From assembly GCA_947345935.1 (NCBI GenBank), contig CAMZZN010000002.1, positions 79,096 to 143,095 on the forward strand: a DNA stretch of 64,000 nucleotides. The letters run 5' to 3'. Below are positions 38,360 through 47,129 of this stretch, in pieces (position 1 is the stretch's first letter; each line of letters opens with the position of its first letter). The DNA is from an uncultured Ruminococcus sp. (GTDB taxonomy: Bacteria > Bacillota > Clostridia > Oscillospirales > Ruminococcaceae). The notes under the pieces were generated by a model. The model was not told the origin of the DNA and did no database searches. It saw only the letters and a program-made list of their open reading frames with translations. The position numbers were made by a program, and so were the translations under genes.

Positions 38360-39655
38360 ATGAGCAAACAATACAAATTTGAAACCATCCAGATTCATGC
38401 CGGACAGGAAGCTCCGGATCCTGCAACGGATGCCAGAGCCGTACCAATATACGCTACTACTTCATACGTTTTTAAGGACTCAGCACAGGCAGCCGGACGG
38501 TTCGGTCTGACGGAGGGAGGAAACATCTATACACGTCTTATGAATCCGACGTCCGATGTTTTTGAAAAAAGAATAGCTGCTCTTGAAGGTGGAGCTGCCG
38601 CTCTTGCAACGGCATCCGGTTCTGCTGCAATTTCTTATGCAGTTCAGAATATCGCTTCAGCAGGAGATCATATCGTAAGCTCTATAGACTTGTACGGAGG
38701 CACATATAACCTCTTTGCAAATACGCTGAGAGAACAGGGAATCACAACGGATTTTGCCGATCCTTCTGACTTAAGCAGCTTTGAAAAAGCGATACGTCCT
38801 GAAACCAAGCTGATCTACGCTGAAACTTTGGGAAACCCTAACTCCAGCGTTATTGACATCGAATCACTTGCAGAGATCGCTCACAGGCACGGCATTCCGC
38901 TGATTGTTGACAATACGTTTGCAACGCCGTATCTGCTTAGACCCATTGAACATGGCGCCGATATCGTGGTTCATTCCGCTACTAAGTTTATCGGAGGTCA
39001 CGGAACCGTAATGGGCGGGGTTGTCATTGACAGCGGTCGTTTCGACTGGACGCAGAACGATAAATTCCCTGGTATTACAAAGCCGAATCCTTCCTATCAC
39101 GGAGTCGTTTTTGCCGAGGCGTGCGGAAATATAGCCTATATTATGAAACTCCGCACTACTCTTATGAGAGATCAGGGGGCAGCTATTTCGCCGTTCAATT
39201 CATTCCTGCTTTTACAGGGACTTGAAACGCTTTCTCTCCGCCTTGAGCGTCATGTAGAAAACGCACTGAAAACTGTAGAATTTCTCAGCAGACATCCGCA
39301 GGTAGAGAAGGTAAATCATCCGTCGCTTGCCGAAGGAAAGGAAAAGGAACTTTACGACAGATATTTTCCGGATGGAGCAGCTTCTATCTTTACCTTTGAA
39401 ATAAAGGGCGATGCCGAAACCGCAAAGAAATTTACGGAAAGTCTGGAACTTTTCTCGCTTCTTGCCAATGTGGCAGACGTTAAATCGCTCGTTATACATC
39501 CTGCCTCGACTACTCATTCTCAGATGACGGAGGAAGAGCTTCTTGCAGCAGGGATAAAGCCGAATACAGTACGGCTTTCTATCGGAACAGAACATATCGA
39601 CGATATAATCGCCGATCTTGAACATGGCTTTGAATCCGTAAAACAGGAGGGATAA
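38360..39655 (+). CDS. O-acetylhomoserine aminocarboxypropyltransferase (sulfhydrylase)
   Basis: 431 residues, the length of MetY-type enzymes rather than the shorter cystathionine synthases. Makes homocysteine from O-acetylhomoserine and sulfide, using PLP. ETIQIHAGQEAPDPATDARA is the N-terminal signature, and SATKFIGGHGTVMGG near residues 206-220 contains the PLP-binding Lys. GAAAGGATG precedes the ATG. cysK begins 2 bases after its stop. Confidence 0.93.
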   Translation: MSKQYKFETIQIHAGQEAPDPATDARAVPIYATTSYVFKDSAQAAGRFGLTEGGNIYTRLMNPTSDVFEKRIAALEGGAAALATASGSAAISYAVQNIASAGDHIVSSIDLYGGTYNLFANTLREQGITTDFADPSDLSSFEKAIRPETKLIYAETLGNPNSSVIDIESLAEIAHRHGIPLIVDNTFATPYLLRPIEHGADIVVHSATKFIGGHGTVMGGVVIDSGRFDWTQNDKFPGITKPNPSYHGVVFAEACGNIAYIMKLRTTLMRDQGAAISPFNSFLLLQGLETLSLRLERHVENALKTVEFLSRHPQVEKVNHPSLAEGKEKELYDRYFPDGAASIFTFEIKGDAETAKKFTESLELFSLLANVADVKSLVIHPASTTHSQMTEEELLAAGIKPNTVRLSIGTEHIDDIIADLEHGFESVKQEG

Positions 39656-39657
39656 TT

Positions 39658-40584
39658 ATGAAGATTTATAAGACCGTTACAGAGCTTATCGGCGGTACGC
39701 CGTTAATGGAGCTTTCAAACATTGAGAAAAAAGAGGAACTGAACGCAAGAATTCTTGTAAAGCTTGAGTATTTCAACCCTGCCGGATCGGTCAAGGACAG
39801 AGTTGCTGCCGCTATGATAAATGATGCGGAAGAGAATGGACTTCTAAAAGAGGGAAGCGTAATTATTGAGCCGACCAGCGGAAATACCGGTATCGGGCTT
39901 GCTGCCGCTGCCGCATCAAAGGGATACAGACTTATAATCACCATGCCCGAAACAATGAGCGTAGAGCGTCGTAATCTCATGAAAGCTTACGGAGCGGAGC
40001 TTGTGCTTACAGAGGGCGCAAAGGGCATGAAAGGCGCTATCGAAAAAGCAAATGAGCTTGCAGCCGAAATTTCCGGCAGTTTTATTCCCTCTCAGTTTAC
40101 AAATCCTGCAAATCCTGCCGCTCACCTGAAAACAACAGGTCCGGAGATATGGGAGGATTCAGATGGCAATGTTGATATTTTTGTAGCAGGCGTCGGAACA
40201 GGAGGAACTGTCAGCGGAGTCGGCGCTTATCTTAAATCAAAAAATCCTGAAATAAGAATTGTTGCCGTTGAACCAAAAGATTCGCCCGTTATCTCCGAGG
40301 GAAAAGCGGGCGCTCATAAGATACAGGGTATCGGCGCTGGATTTATTCCGAAGACGCTCGATACTAAAATCTACGATGAAGTTATAACGGTCGGTCATGA
40401 CGACGCATTTGCTTTTGGAAAAGCCGCAGCAAGGACAGAAGGGGTTCTGGTGGGAATTTCATCCGGAGCTGCATTATGGGCAGCAGTTCAGCTTGCCAAA
40501 AGACCGGAAAATGCAGGAAAAACGATCGTAGCTTTGTTTCCTGATTCAGGCGAACGCTATCTGTCAACGCCGATGTTTGAATGA
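39658..40584 (+). CDS. cysK: Cysteine synthase A (O-acetylserine sulfhydrylase)
   Basis: 308 residues. PLP enzyme forming cysteine from O-acetylserine and sulfide. The PLP Lys is in NPAGSVKDRVA near residues 39-49, and the substrate loop EPTSGNTGIGLA lies near 69-80. AGGAGG overlaps the end of the preceding gene. The pairing with a homocysteine-forming sulfhydrylase and an Rrf2 regulator makes this a compact sulfide-assimilation unit. Confidence 0.95.
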   Translation: MKIYKTVTELIGGTPLMELSNIEKKEELNARILVKLEYFNPAGSVKDRVAAAMINDAEENGLLKEGSVIIEPTSGNTGIGLAAAAASKGYRLIITMPETMSVERRNLMKAYGAELVLTEGAKGMKGAIEKANELAAEISGSFIPSQFTNPANPAAHLKTTGPEIWEDSDGNVDIFVAGVGTGGTVSGVGAYLKSKNPEIRIVAVEPKDSPVISEGKAGAHKIQGIGAGFIPKTLDTKIYDEVITVGHDDAFAFGKAAARTEGVLVGISSGAALWAAVQLAKRPENAGKTIVALFPDSGERYLSTPMFE

Positions 40585-40596
40585 GAGGGTCTGTTT

Positions 40597-41010
40597 ATGA
40601 AAATTTCAACAAAAGGAAGATACGCTCTGCGCCTGACTGTAAATCTGGCACGTAATGAAAAGGGGGCTTATACTTCTCTCAAAGACATCGCCGAAGATGA
40701 AGGGATTTCCAAAAAGTATCTTGAACAAATCGTTCCTATGTTGAACAAAGCCGGTATACTGCGTACCAACCGTGGAAATCGAGGGGGATATTGTCTTGCA
40801 AAAAACGCCGCCGATATTTCTGTTGGAGACGTACTTCGTGCTACAGAGGGAAACCTTGCGCCTATCGCCTGTCTTTCATACGATGTCAACGATTGTCCGA
40901 GACGTGAAAACTGCTCTACTCTTTATGTATGGGAAGGATTGAATGAAGTTATAACGGGATATCTTAACAGCATTACGATACAGAGTATTATAGATAAGTC
41001 TAAATCGTAA
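40597..41010 (+). CDS. Rrf2-family regulator, CymR/IscR-like
   Basis: 137 residues. The winged HTH begins MKISTKGRYALRLTVNLA and includes ISKKYLEQIVPMLNKAGIL. Three cysteines lie near residues 92, 100 and 106 (C-x7-C-x5-C), in the place where IscR binds an Fe-S cluster; CymR of Bacillus has no such cluster. The gene is 12 bases after cysK, so a cysteine-metabolism repressor role is likely, possibly with cluster sensing. Confidence 0.88.
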   Translation: MKISTKGRYALRLTVNLARNEKGAYTSLKDIAEDEGISKKYLEQIVPMLNKAGILRTNRGNRGGYCLAKNAADISVGDVLRATEGNLAPIACLSYDVNDCPRRENCSTLYVWEGLNEVITGYLNSITIQSIIDKSKS

Positions 41011-41048
41011 TAAACGTAATATATCTCCCACCTTGGTATTTTGTATGC

Positions 41049-41095
41049 ATAGCCGCCCTACCTGAACTTGTTTCAATTTCAAGTAGGGCGGCTAT
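41049..41095. terminator. Bidirectional terminator
   Basis: ATAGCCGCCCTA / TAGGGCGGCTAT, 12-bp stem with a long loop, between the Rrf2 gene and the convergent minus-strand gene ending at 41099. Confidence 0.75.
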
Positions 41096-41098
41096 AGA

Positions 41099-42886
41099 TT
41101 ATTCAGAAAATCTTAATGAAAGAGTGTCCGGAACATTGGTGTCGGTAAGCTGATACCAGTGTTCTTCTATTGTTTTTCCTGTATAAGAACTCTGATGAAT
41201 CCAATGAACCTGACCGTCGAGGGAAACGGAGATTATGTTTGTATCAGAGTCATTGTAATCATAGCTGAAAGTAAATTCCGCCGGCATAATAACAAGATCT
41301 TCGGCAATTTCACATTCATCCCAGTTGTAGCCGTAGAAAAGCTGATGGAGCAGATCTCCCTCAAGCATTACGATATCGCCGCTGCTGCGTTTTACTTCGT
41401 ATGTTCCGCCGTTTTTTGCCAGATTTCCAAAAGGCGGATAAGAAGTATTGCTGTCAGTGGTGCTGCCGTTTCTGAACGTTGTCTCAATTTCAGCGTGCAT
41501 CCGGCTGCCGGAATATTTATACCATCCAGAATGCTGCGCAATATCGCTTTTGATATAGATGTAGTCATCGCTGTAAATCAGAACGGAGAACGTTGTATCG
41601 GGAATTTCTGAAACCTCAAATTTTATTACGGGTTCTGAAAAAGGAATGTGCTCGTCAACAGCTTGAAGCTTATCAAAGGTTTTCTCAAGGTAATCGTCCA
41701 GGAGTATGCACTGCTTCTGAGTAAGATCAGGCATAGGTTTGCCGGAAAGGGTGTATTTTATTTCAGAACCACTATTAATGGAAGATTCAAAATCAATAAA
41801 CGGATATGACTTGATACAAGAATTGTTATTATTGTCTGCATAGATTATCTGATTGACAGTATTGTTGAACAGTTCATAATCTATCTTGTACTTTTTCATT
41901 GTATAATCGCCGGAGTAAGAAGGAGATTTGCCGTATGTTGCTCTGAGGCATCCTGTAATATCAAAAGATATGTCGCAGAAGAAATAATCATTGCTGCCGT
42001 GCAGATTATATTCTCCCTTTGCAGGATAGCTTGAAAGTGCCACTTCGGCTTCATCCTCGTCAGTCCATTCAGCGTAATCCGCATTATTAAGGAATTCTGC
42101 AAGGATTGTTTTTTGTTCTTCGTTGACAGGAATAGCATGGCTGCTCTCATTATATTCGCCGTAGATAATGGCAAAGTCGTATTCACGCATATCGCCGAAC
42201 GGTGATGTTTTTTCATTATTGTCAGTTTCCATGATAAGATTGAAAGCATTCATGAACTTTTCAAAGTCTATCTTGTATTGTTCAATGACGGCAGATTGGT
42301 CTTCACCGGAGCTGCGTTCTATCGTAAGGCAGTTATTGCAGTCAATAGTGATAGTGTCAGATCCCGTTTCGCTTTTTTCAATAAAAGTATATGCTGCGTA
42401 GTATGATCTTATCATAGCGTATGTTTCATCCTCTTCAGTCCATTCGCCGTATTCGCACTCGTTAAAAAAGTCAACAAACAGCAGTTTCTGTTCCTCGGTG
42501 AGATTTGTGGTCTGGACAGAACCTATTGTATTCGTTAAAGCGTAATTGTGATCGCAGAAATCAGACAGAGGATTATTTTTAATTTTTGTATCCTTGACTC
42601 CTCCCATTTGATTTTCTGTTCCGGGGGCAGATCGTTTCAGGAAATGCGCTGCTGCGCCGATGCTTCCTGTTATAACGGCAAAAGCTGCCGCTGCGCTTAT
42701 TATTCTGGAGATATAGTGAGAACGTGCCTTTTCAACGCCGCTGACCTGCTGAGAAAATACGCTGCCGCAGGTATTTTTTTCATCGGAGCGTTCGGCGGCT
42801 TTGCAGCATTGTGCAATTATTCTTTCCTTCATATTTTCGGGCATTTTTATTTTTTCAGCGGATCGTTTTATTTTATTATAATTCAT
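41099..42886 (-). CDS. Large anti-sigma-like membrane protein with internal repeats
   Basis: 595 residues. A cytoplasmic N-terminus of about 58 residues (with CC at 27-28) is followed by one membrane segment (IISAAAAFAVITGSIGAAA). The outer part contains a tandem repeat of about 130 residues: EEQKLLFVDFFNECEYGEWT aligns with EEQKTILAEFLNNADYAEWT, and both copies later have YKIDFEKF / YKIDYELF. A third weaker copy (TQKQCILLDDYLEK) follows. It overlaps the ECF sigma gene by 4 bases (ATGA), so it probably regulates that sigma factor. No zinc HxxxCxxC anti-sigma motif is visible. Confidence 0.8.
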   Translation of the reverse strand: MNYNKIKRSAEKIKMPENMKERIIAQCCKAAERSDEKNTCGSVFSQQVSGVEKARSHYISRIISAAAAFAVITGSIGAAAHFLKRSAPGTENQMGGVKDTKIKNNPLSDFCDHNYALTNTIGSVQTTNLTEEQKLLFVDFFNECEYGEWTEEDETYAMIRSYYAAYTFIEKSETGSDTITIDCNNCLTIERSSGEDQSAVIEQYKIDFEKFMNAFNLIMETDNNEKTSPFGDMREYDFAIIYGEYNESSHAIPVNEEQKTILAEFLNNADYAEWTDEDEAEVALSSYPAKGEYNLHGSNDYFFCDISFDITGCLRATYGKSPSYSGDYTMKKYKIDYELFNNTVNQIIYADNNNNSCIKSYPFIDFESSINSGSEIKYTLSGKPMPDLTQKQCILLDDYLEKTFDKLQAVDEHIPFSEPVIKFEVSEIPDTTFSVLIYSDDYIYIKSDIAQHSGWYKYSGSRMHAEIETTFRNGSTTDSNTSYPPFGNLAKNGGTYEVKRSSGDIVMLEGDLLHQLFYGYNWDECEIAEDLVIMPAEFTFSYDYNDSDTNIISVSLDGQVHWIHQSSYTGKTIEEHWYQLTDTNVPDTLSLRFSE

Positions 42887-43365
42887 ACCAGATACTCCTT
42901 TATATATATTTCTTTTAATAATGCCCTGCCTTTCTGGAGGCGCATTTTTACTGCCGATGAGGATTTCCCTATTATTTTTGCGATATCATTTACCTTATAT
43001 TCTTCTACGTAGTGGAGTGTCATAACGATTCTGAATTTTTCAGGCAGTTCAAACAGAGCTTCAAGTATTCCGGAGCAGTCCTCATCCTGATTAACGGATA
43101 TGTTTTTGAGTATTTCCTCACTTTCATCTTCTGTTCTGCCACGTTTCCGAAGCATATCACGGCACTTGTTGGCAGAAACGGTTATGAGCCATGCCTTTTT
43201 GTGTTCGCTGCTTGTAAAAACAGGATCTTTCTGTATATATTTTATAAAAGTTTCCTGAACAGCGTCCTCGGCGTCCGCAGGATTTTTCAGCATAAGGAGA
43301 CAAATTCTGTATAGTGTATCACCGTATTTGTGGACATCCCGGGTAATGCTCTCAGCATCGGCCAT
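42883..43365 (-). CDS. ECF-subfamily RNA polymerase sigma factor
   Basis: 160 residues with sigma region 2 (LMLKNPADAEDAVQETFIKY near 24-43) and region 4 (LPEKFRIVMTLHYVEEYKVN near 104-123, then IAKIIGKSSSAVKMRLQKGR). GAAAGGAG lies about 7 bases before the ATG. The overlapping downstream gene encodes its likely membrane-bound regulator. Regulon unknown. Confidence 0.92.
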   Translation of the reverse strand: MADAESITRDVHKYGDTLYRICLLMLKNPADAEDAVQETFIKYIQKDPVFTSSEHKKAWLITVSANKCRDMLRKRGRTEDESEEILKNISVNQDEDCSGILEALFELPEKFRIVMTLHYVEEYKVNDIAKIIGKSSSAVKMRLQKGRALLKEIYIKEYLV

Positions 43366-43462
43366 ATTGTCATCTCCTTTCCGAGTTCTGAGATACCTAT
43401 AATTATAACACGTTTCAGATCATTAAAAGGTCAATTTACAGAGAGAGTTTTTCAAAAATAAA

Positions 43463-43490
43463 ACCGGGAGCAGAATCATCTGCTCCCGGT
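43463..43490 (-). terminator. Terminator of the zinc-ribbon membrane protein gene
   Basis: ACCGGGAGCAGA / TCTGCTCCCGGT, 12-bp stem, followed on the minus strand by TTTATTTTT. Confidence 0.9.
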
Positions 43491-43500
43491 AATTTTATTG

Positions 43501-44409
43501 TCAGAAATTAAAGTAATCGTAGTCGTCATCGTCATAAAGATCATCCAGATCAAATCCGCTGTAACCGCCTAAATCTTTAGCAAGGTCAAGCCAGCCGCCG
43601 TATGAATCCTCGTCAGCGTAAGGTGCGAGATACCAGCCGCTGCAACCTTTATATTTTACAACGTAGATGTTAAAAGTAGCGCCGGCAGAAGCGCTTTCCT
43701 TTTTGTACTTAGCTTCTGCTTCAAGCTTAACCTTTACTCTATAAGCTTTCTTTACTTCAACTTCGTCAAGCCCCATTTCTTCAAACATCTCAGAAGCCAT
43801 TTCTTCGATGTCGTCACGTGTGCTGCCGGATACCTTTTTCTTGCCTTTGAAATCTACCTTTACTTTGTAATCAAGTTTAGTATCTTTGAGAGTATCATTA
43901 ATTTCATCCTCAAGATCTTTTACAGCTTCTTTGTAGCTGTCACCGGTTTCGTCCTCAACGATATCCTTGAAATCCTTGAACTGATCCTTGGGGATAACAG
44001 CCTGGATAACCTTGTCGACATCGACCTTATTTATGCCCTTTACGGCATTCTTTATAGGTTTCTTATAGCCGCCGAAGAAAATGTTGAAAAGGAACACAAG
44101 AAGAGCGATAAGTACTACGGCCGCAGCTCCGAGGATGATAAAGCCTTTCTTTGAGTTTGAGCCATTATTTTCCGGTATAAAAGAAGCGTTGAGATCGCCG
44201 CCGGATGCTGCACCGTGATTATAGGCGCCCATATTTCCTCCGTTATCGCCGGGAGTAAACGGAGCAGATGCCTGCTGCTGACTAAAAGCAACGCCGTTCG
44301 GAGCGGTTGTCTGCTGTTGATTAAAAGTGGAGCCGTTCGGAGCAGCACATGATGCACACTGAGTCATTCCGTCAGGTATCTGTGCACCGCAAGTTTTACA
44401 AAATGCCAT
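43501..44409 (-). CDS. Zinc-ribbon membrane protein with extracellular domain
   Basis: 302 residues. An N-terminal zinc ribbon (CKTCGAQIPDGMTQCASC) is followed by a Gln/Asn-rich stretch with a repeat of the pattern APNGxxFxQQQ, one membrane segment near 110-135 (IILGAAAVVLIALLVFLFNI), and a charged outer domain of about 170 residues ending in an Asp/Tyr-rich tail. GGAGG 8 bases before the ATG at 44409 sets the start; 23 more open codons lie upstream. Function unknown. Such proteins are common in clostridia. Confidence 0.75.
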   Translation of the reverse strand: MAFCKTCGAQIPDGMTQCASCAAPNGSTFNQQQTTAPNGVAFSQQQASAPFTPGDNGGNMGAYNHGAASGGDLNASFIPENNGSNSKKGFIILGAAAVVLIALLVFLFNIFFGGYKKPIKNAVKGINKVDVDKVIQAVIPKDQFKDFKDIVEDETGDSYKEAVKDLEDEINDTLKDTKLDYKVKVDFKGKKKVSGSTRDDIEEMASEMFEEMGLDEVEVKKAYRVKVKLEAEAKYKKESASAGATFNIYVVKYKGCSGWYLAPYADEDSYGGWLDLAKDLGGYSGFDLDDLYDDDDYDYFNF

Positions 44410-44538
44410 AATAAACCTCCATAAAATAAAAAATATAAAAAATAAGTACCGTTGCCAGCAATTCCTGAAATATGGCAATATTCGCCATAAATTTACTGAT
44501 AGTTCTTGTGTTTATAATATCATACAATTTTTGGTTTG

Positions 44539-45147
44539 TCAACAATATTTTTGCATTTTCTTTGCTTTTTTACCATTATTTATCCAATTTGTAATATAAA
44601 GAATCACAAGTATGATAAAGATCGGAAAGAATTCCTTTATTCCCAGAAAAACAGCCGCAGCCGCAGTGATGAGCAGTCCGCACCTGACGGCGGCAAGAAG
44701 CATCCGTACGCCGTATTCGCAGCGGGTTCCGCTTATCAGAAGTTCAATGGCAGCTCCGCCGTCAAGATTAGGAAAGGGCATCATATTGTACAGGAAAAGT
44801 GTCAGATTCAGCATCACAAAAAGCCGGCTGCCGCCCAGAAATTTGGTTATGCCGGCGAATGCCAGATTAACTGCAGGTCCTGACAGCAGCACGAAAAGAC
44901 TGCGTTTTAGAGGAACGGCAGCATTTTTTTCCGCAGTTATAATTATTCCCGTGCCGCTCAGTACGATATCTTTTGTTGCTGTTCCCGCAATAACGGCGGC
45001 AAGAATGTGTCCAAGTTCATGCAGAAGGCATCCGCCGTAAAAGCACAAGATAGTCCGGCGTTCTCTGACAAGAAAAATAAGAGCATTGAACATCAGGAAT
45101 GAAAAGCTGATGCTGATCCGAATACTCCCTATTCTGAAACTAATCAA
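44539..45147 (-). CDS. M50-family site-2-type membrane metalloprotease
   Basis: 202 residues with several membrane segments. The zinc motif HELGH (near residues 45-49) and the second-site motif FPNLDGG near 124-130 match SpoIVFB-like M50 peptidases, which cut substrates inside the membrane. The only start that keeps the first membrane segment is TTG at 45147-45145. It lacks a ribosome binding site and overlaps the upstream gene by 8 bases, so translation is probably coupled. Substrate unknown; the location in a sporulation pathway is only a possibility. Confidence 0.8.
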   Translation of the reverse strand: MISFRIGSIRISISFSFLMFNALIFLVRERRTILCFYGGCLLHELGHILAAVIAGTATKDIVLSGTGIIITAEKNAAVPLKRSLFVLLSGPAVNLAFAGITKFLGGSRLFVMLNLTLFLYNMMPFPNLDGGAAIELLISGTRCEYGVRMLLAAVRCGLLITAAAAVFLGIKEFFPIFIILVILYITNWINNGKKAKKMQKYC

Positions 45148-45409
45148 AAAGCGGACGAAGCAGATCTATGGGATTTGGGAAAAGTTCTGCCGGATCTGCG
45201 GTAAGCTCTTTTATTTTATCAAATATCCCGGCAGCTGTTCCGGGAAAAATGATGTTGATAATAAAAACCGACGCAGCAAGCACTATGCATACTGCCGCCT
45301 GCATAGCCGGAGCGTCACCGGAGCGTCCACGGTACTTTTCTTCATATTCAAGCAGAAGCTCCTGGGTGCTGTCCTCCTCCGGTTCATCGGTATGTGTATG
45401 TTCCGTCAT
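45140..45409 (-). CDS. Small single-pass membrane protein coupled to the M50 protease
   Basis: 89 residues: an acidic N-terminus, one membrane segment (AAVCIVLAASVFIINIIFP), and a short outer tail. AAAGGAG lies about 10 bases before the ATG. It is not recognisable by sequence. The 8-base overlap and shared transcript suggest it regulates or anchors the protease, in the way SpoIVFA holds SpoIVFB, but no homology to SpoIVFA is evident to me. Confidence 0.65.
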   Translation of the reverse strand: MTEHTHTDEPEEDSTQELLLEYEEKYRGRSGDAPAMQAAVCIVLAASVFIINIIFPGTAAGIFDKIKELTADPAELFPNPIDLLRPLFD

Positions 45410-45491
45410 ATATATTCAGCTCCTTTCACATATTTATAATATGTTTGTCCGGTTGATTCAAGAACAATTTTGATTAATTTGTAAAAAAGTG

Positions 45492-45520
45492 TTGATTCTT
45501 TTTCTTATTTGTGATAAAAT
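45492..45520 (+). promoter_or_regulatory. Candidate promoter of the SNF transporter gene
   Basis: TTGATT (45492-45497) and TAAAAT (45515-45520), 17-base spacer. It would give an untranslated leader of about 180 bases in which I see no known riboswitch. Confidence 0.6.
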
Positions 45521-45708
45521 TATAATTGTCTCGTACATTTGCTCAATAGCGTTCGCTGCGTGCGGATCGGCAAATAATAAACGCCAAATGGATTTGTCGT
45601 TTAATTATATCAACCTGACGTGCAGAATTTATTTCCAGTACAGACGTTTTTATTTATTAGTTTTGTACGGAAAAATATCAGGAATACAGGGATAAGGAGA
45701 ATTTATTT

Positions 45709-47112
45709 ATGAAACAAAACAGTGAAGCATCTTCAAACAGAGGATTCGGCTCAAAAATTGGTTTTATTCTTGCGGCCGCCGGATCGGCTGTGGGACTTGG
45801 AAATATATGGCGGTTCCCGTATTTGGCAGCAAAGTACGGCGGCGGAATTTTTCTGCTTGTATACCTGATCTTTGCCGTGACCTTTGGTTTTGCGCTGATT
45901 GTAACAGAGATATCCATAGGGCGGAGGACAGGAAAAAGCGTTATCGAAGCATATTCGGATGTCAACAGGAAGTTCCGGCCTTTAGGCTGGTTGTCTGCGT
46001 TGGTTCCGGCGCTGATACTGCCTTACTACTGCGTAATCGGAGGATGGGTACTGAAATATATGACCGTTTTTGTCACGGGCGGAGGTTCGGAAATTGCCAG
46101 TGCATCCTACGGCGTTGCGGAAAGTGGAGCGGAGATCGGCTTTTTTGATCACTTTATTGGACTTGTCGCTCAGCCTTCCGTATTTTTCCTGATATATGTC
46201 CTGGTGGGAGCTGTGGTGGTGTGTCTCGGCGTGGAAAAAGGCATTGAGAAATTCAGTAAGTTTCTTATGCCTGTGCTTCTGGTACTTATTCTTGGCATAA
46301 GCGTTTATACGCTTACTCTTGACGGTGCAGGCGAGGGACTGAAATATTACGTTCTCCCTGATTTTGAAGGATTTACCGGAGCAAAGCTTATGAAAACGAT
46401 CGCCGCCGCAGTCGGACAGCTTTTTTATTCAATGTCAATTGCAATGGGAATTATGGTGACGTACGGCTCTTATATGCGCAGGGAAGATTCTATCGAGGGT
46501 TCTGTAAGACAGATTGAGATATTCGATACTCTTGTTGCTTTTCTGGCAGGACTTATTATTGTTCCGGCAGTATTCGTATTTTCAGGCGGCGATCCCGACG
46601 CTCTCAATAAGGGACCAGGACTTATGTTCGTTACCATGCCAAAGGTATTTGATTCTATGCCGGCAGGTCAGATAATAGGAACAGCATTTTTTGTACTTGT
46701 CGCTCTTGCAGCGCTTACTTCTTCAATCTCGCTTATGGAGACGGTGACTGCCGTTGTTATGGAAAAGACGAAACTTAACAGAGTAAAAAGTTGTTGTATT
46801 GTTATTGTATTTACGATCGCATTAGGTATGCTGTCGGTGCTTGGTTACAGCATATGGTCTGATTTTACACTTTTTGGTATGCAGATGCTTGATTTCTTCG
46901 ACTTTATCACCAACAATCTTATGATGCCTGTAGCGGCGCTGTTTACCTGTATCCTTGTGGGATATGTGGTCAAGACAAAATACATTGAGGACGAGGTGAT
47001 GTACGGAGAAAGGAAATTCCGTTCAAAACTCCTGTACCGTGGCATGATAAAATATGTGTGCCCCGTATGTATGCTGATAATTCTCGTTACGCCATTCGTA
47101 ACAGAAATATAA
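45709..47112 (+). CDS. Sodium-dependent transporter, neurotransmitter:sodium symporter family
   Basis: 467 residues with about eleven membrane segments. The N-terminus has the LeuT-family signature GFILAAAGSAVGLGNIWRFP followed by YLAAKYGGGIFLLVY. The middle GQLFYSMSIAMGIMVTYGSY matches TM6-TM7. It should import an amino acid with sodium; the substrate is not predictable. AAGGAG precedes the ATG by about 9 bases. Confidence 0.93.
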   Translation: MKQNSEASSNRGFGSKIGFILAAAGSAVGLGNIWRFPYLAAKYGGGIFLLVYLIFAVTFGFALIVTEISIGRRTGKSVIEAYSDVNRKFRPLGWLSALVPALILPYYCVIGGWVLKYMTVFVTGGGSEIASASYGVAESGAEIGFFDHFIGLVAQPSVFFLIYVLVGAVVVCLGVEKGIEKFSKFLMPVLLVLILGISVYTLTLDGAGEGLKYYVLPDFEGFTGAKLMKTIAAAVGQLFYSMSIAMGIMVTYGSYMRREDSIEGSVRQIEIFDTLVAFLAGLIIVPAVFVFSGGDPDALNKGPGLMFVTMPKVFDSMPAGQIIGTAFFVLVALAALTSSISLMETVTAVVMEKTKLNRVKSCCIVIVFTIALGMLSVLGYSIWSDFTLFGMQMLDFFDFITNNLMMPVAALFTCILVGYVVKTKYIEDEVMYGERKFRSKLLYRGMIKYVCPVCMLIILVTPFVTEI

Positions 47113-47129
47113 AAGAAAGAGGTAATTTT

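Noticed and set aside
45489..45695. 68-codon frame before the SNF transporter
   Set aside because: Its start overlaps the likely promoter and there is no ribosome binding site; treated as leader sequence.
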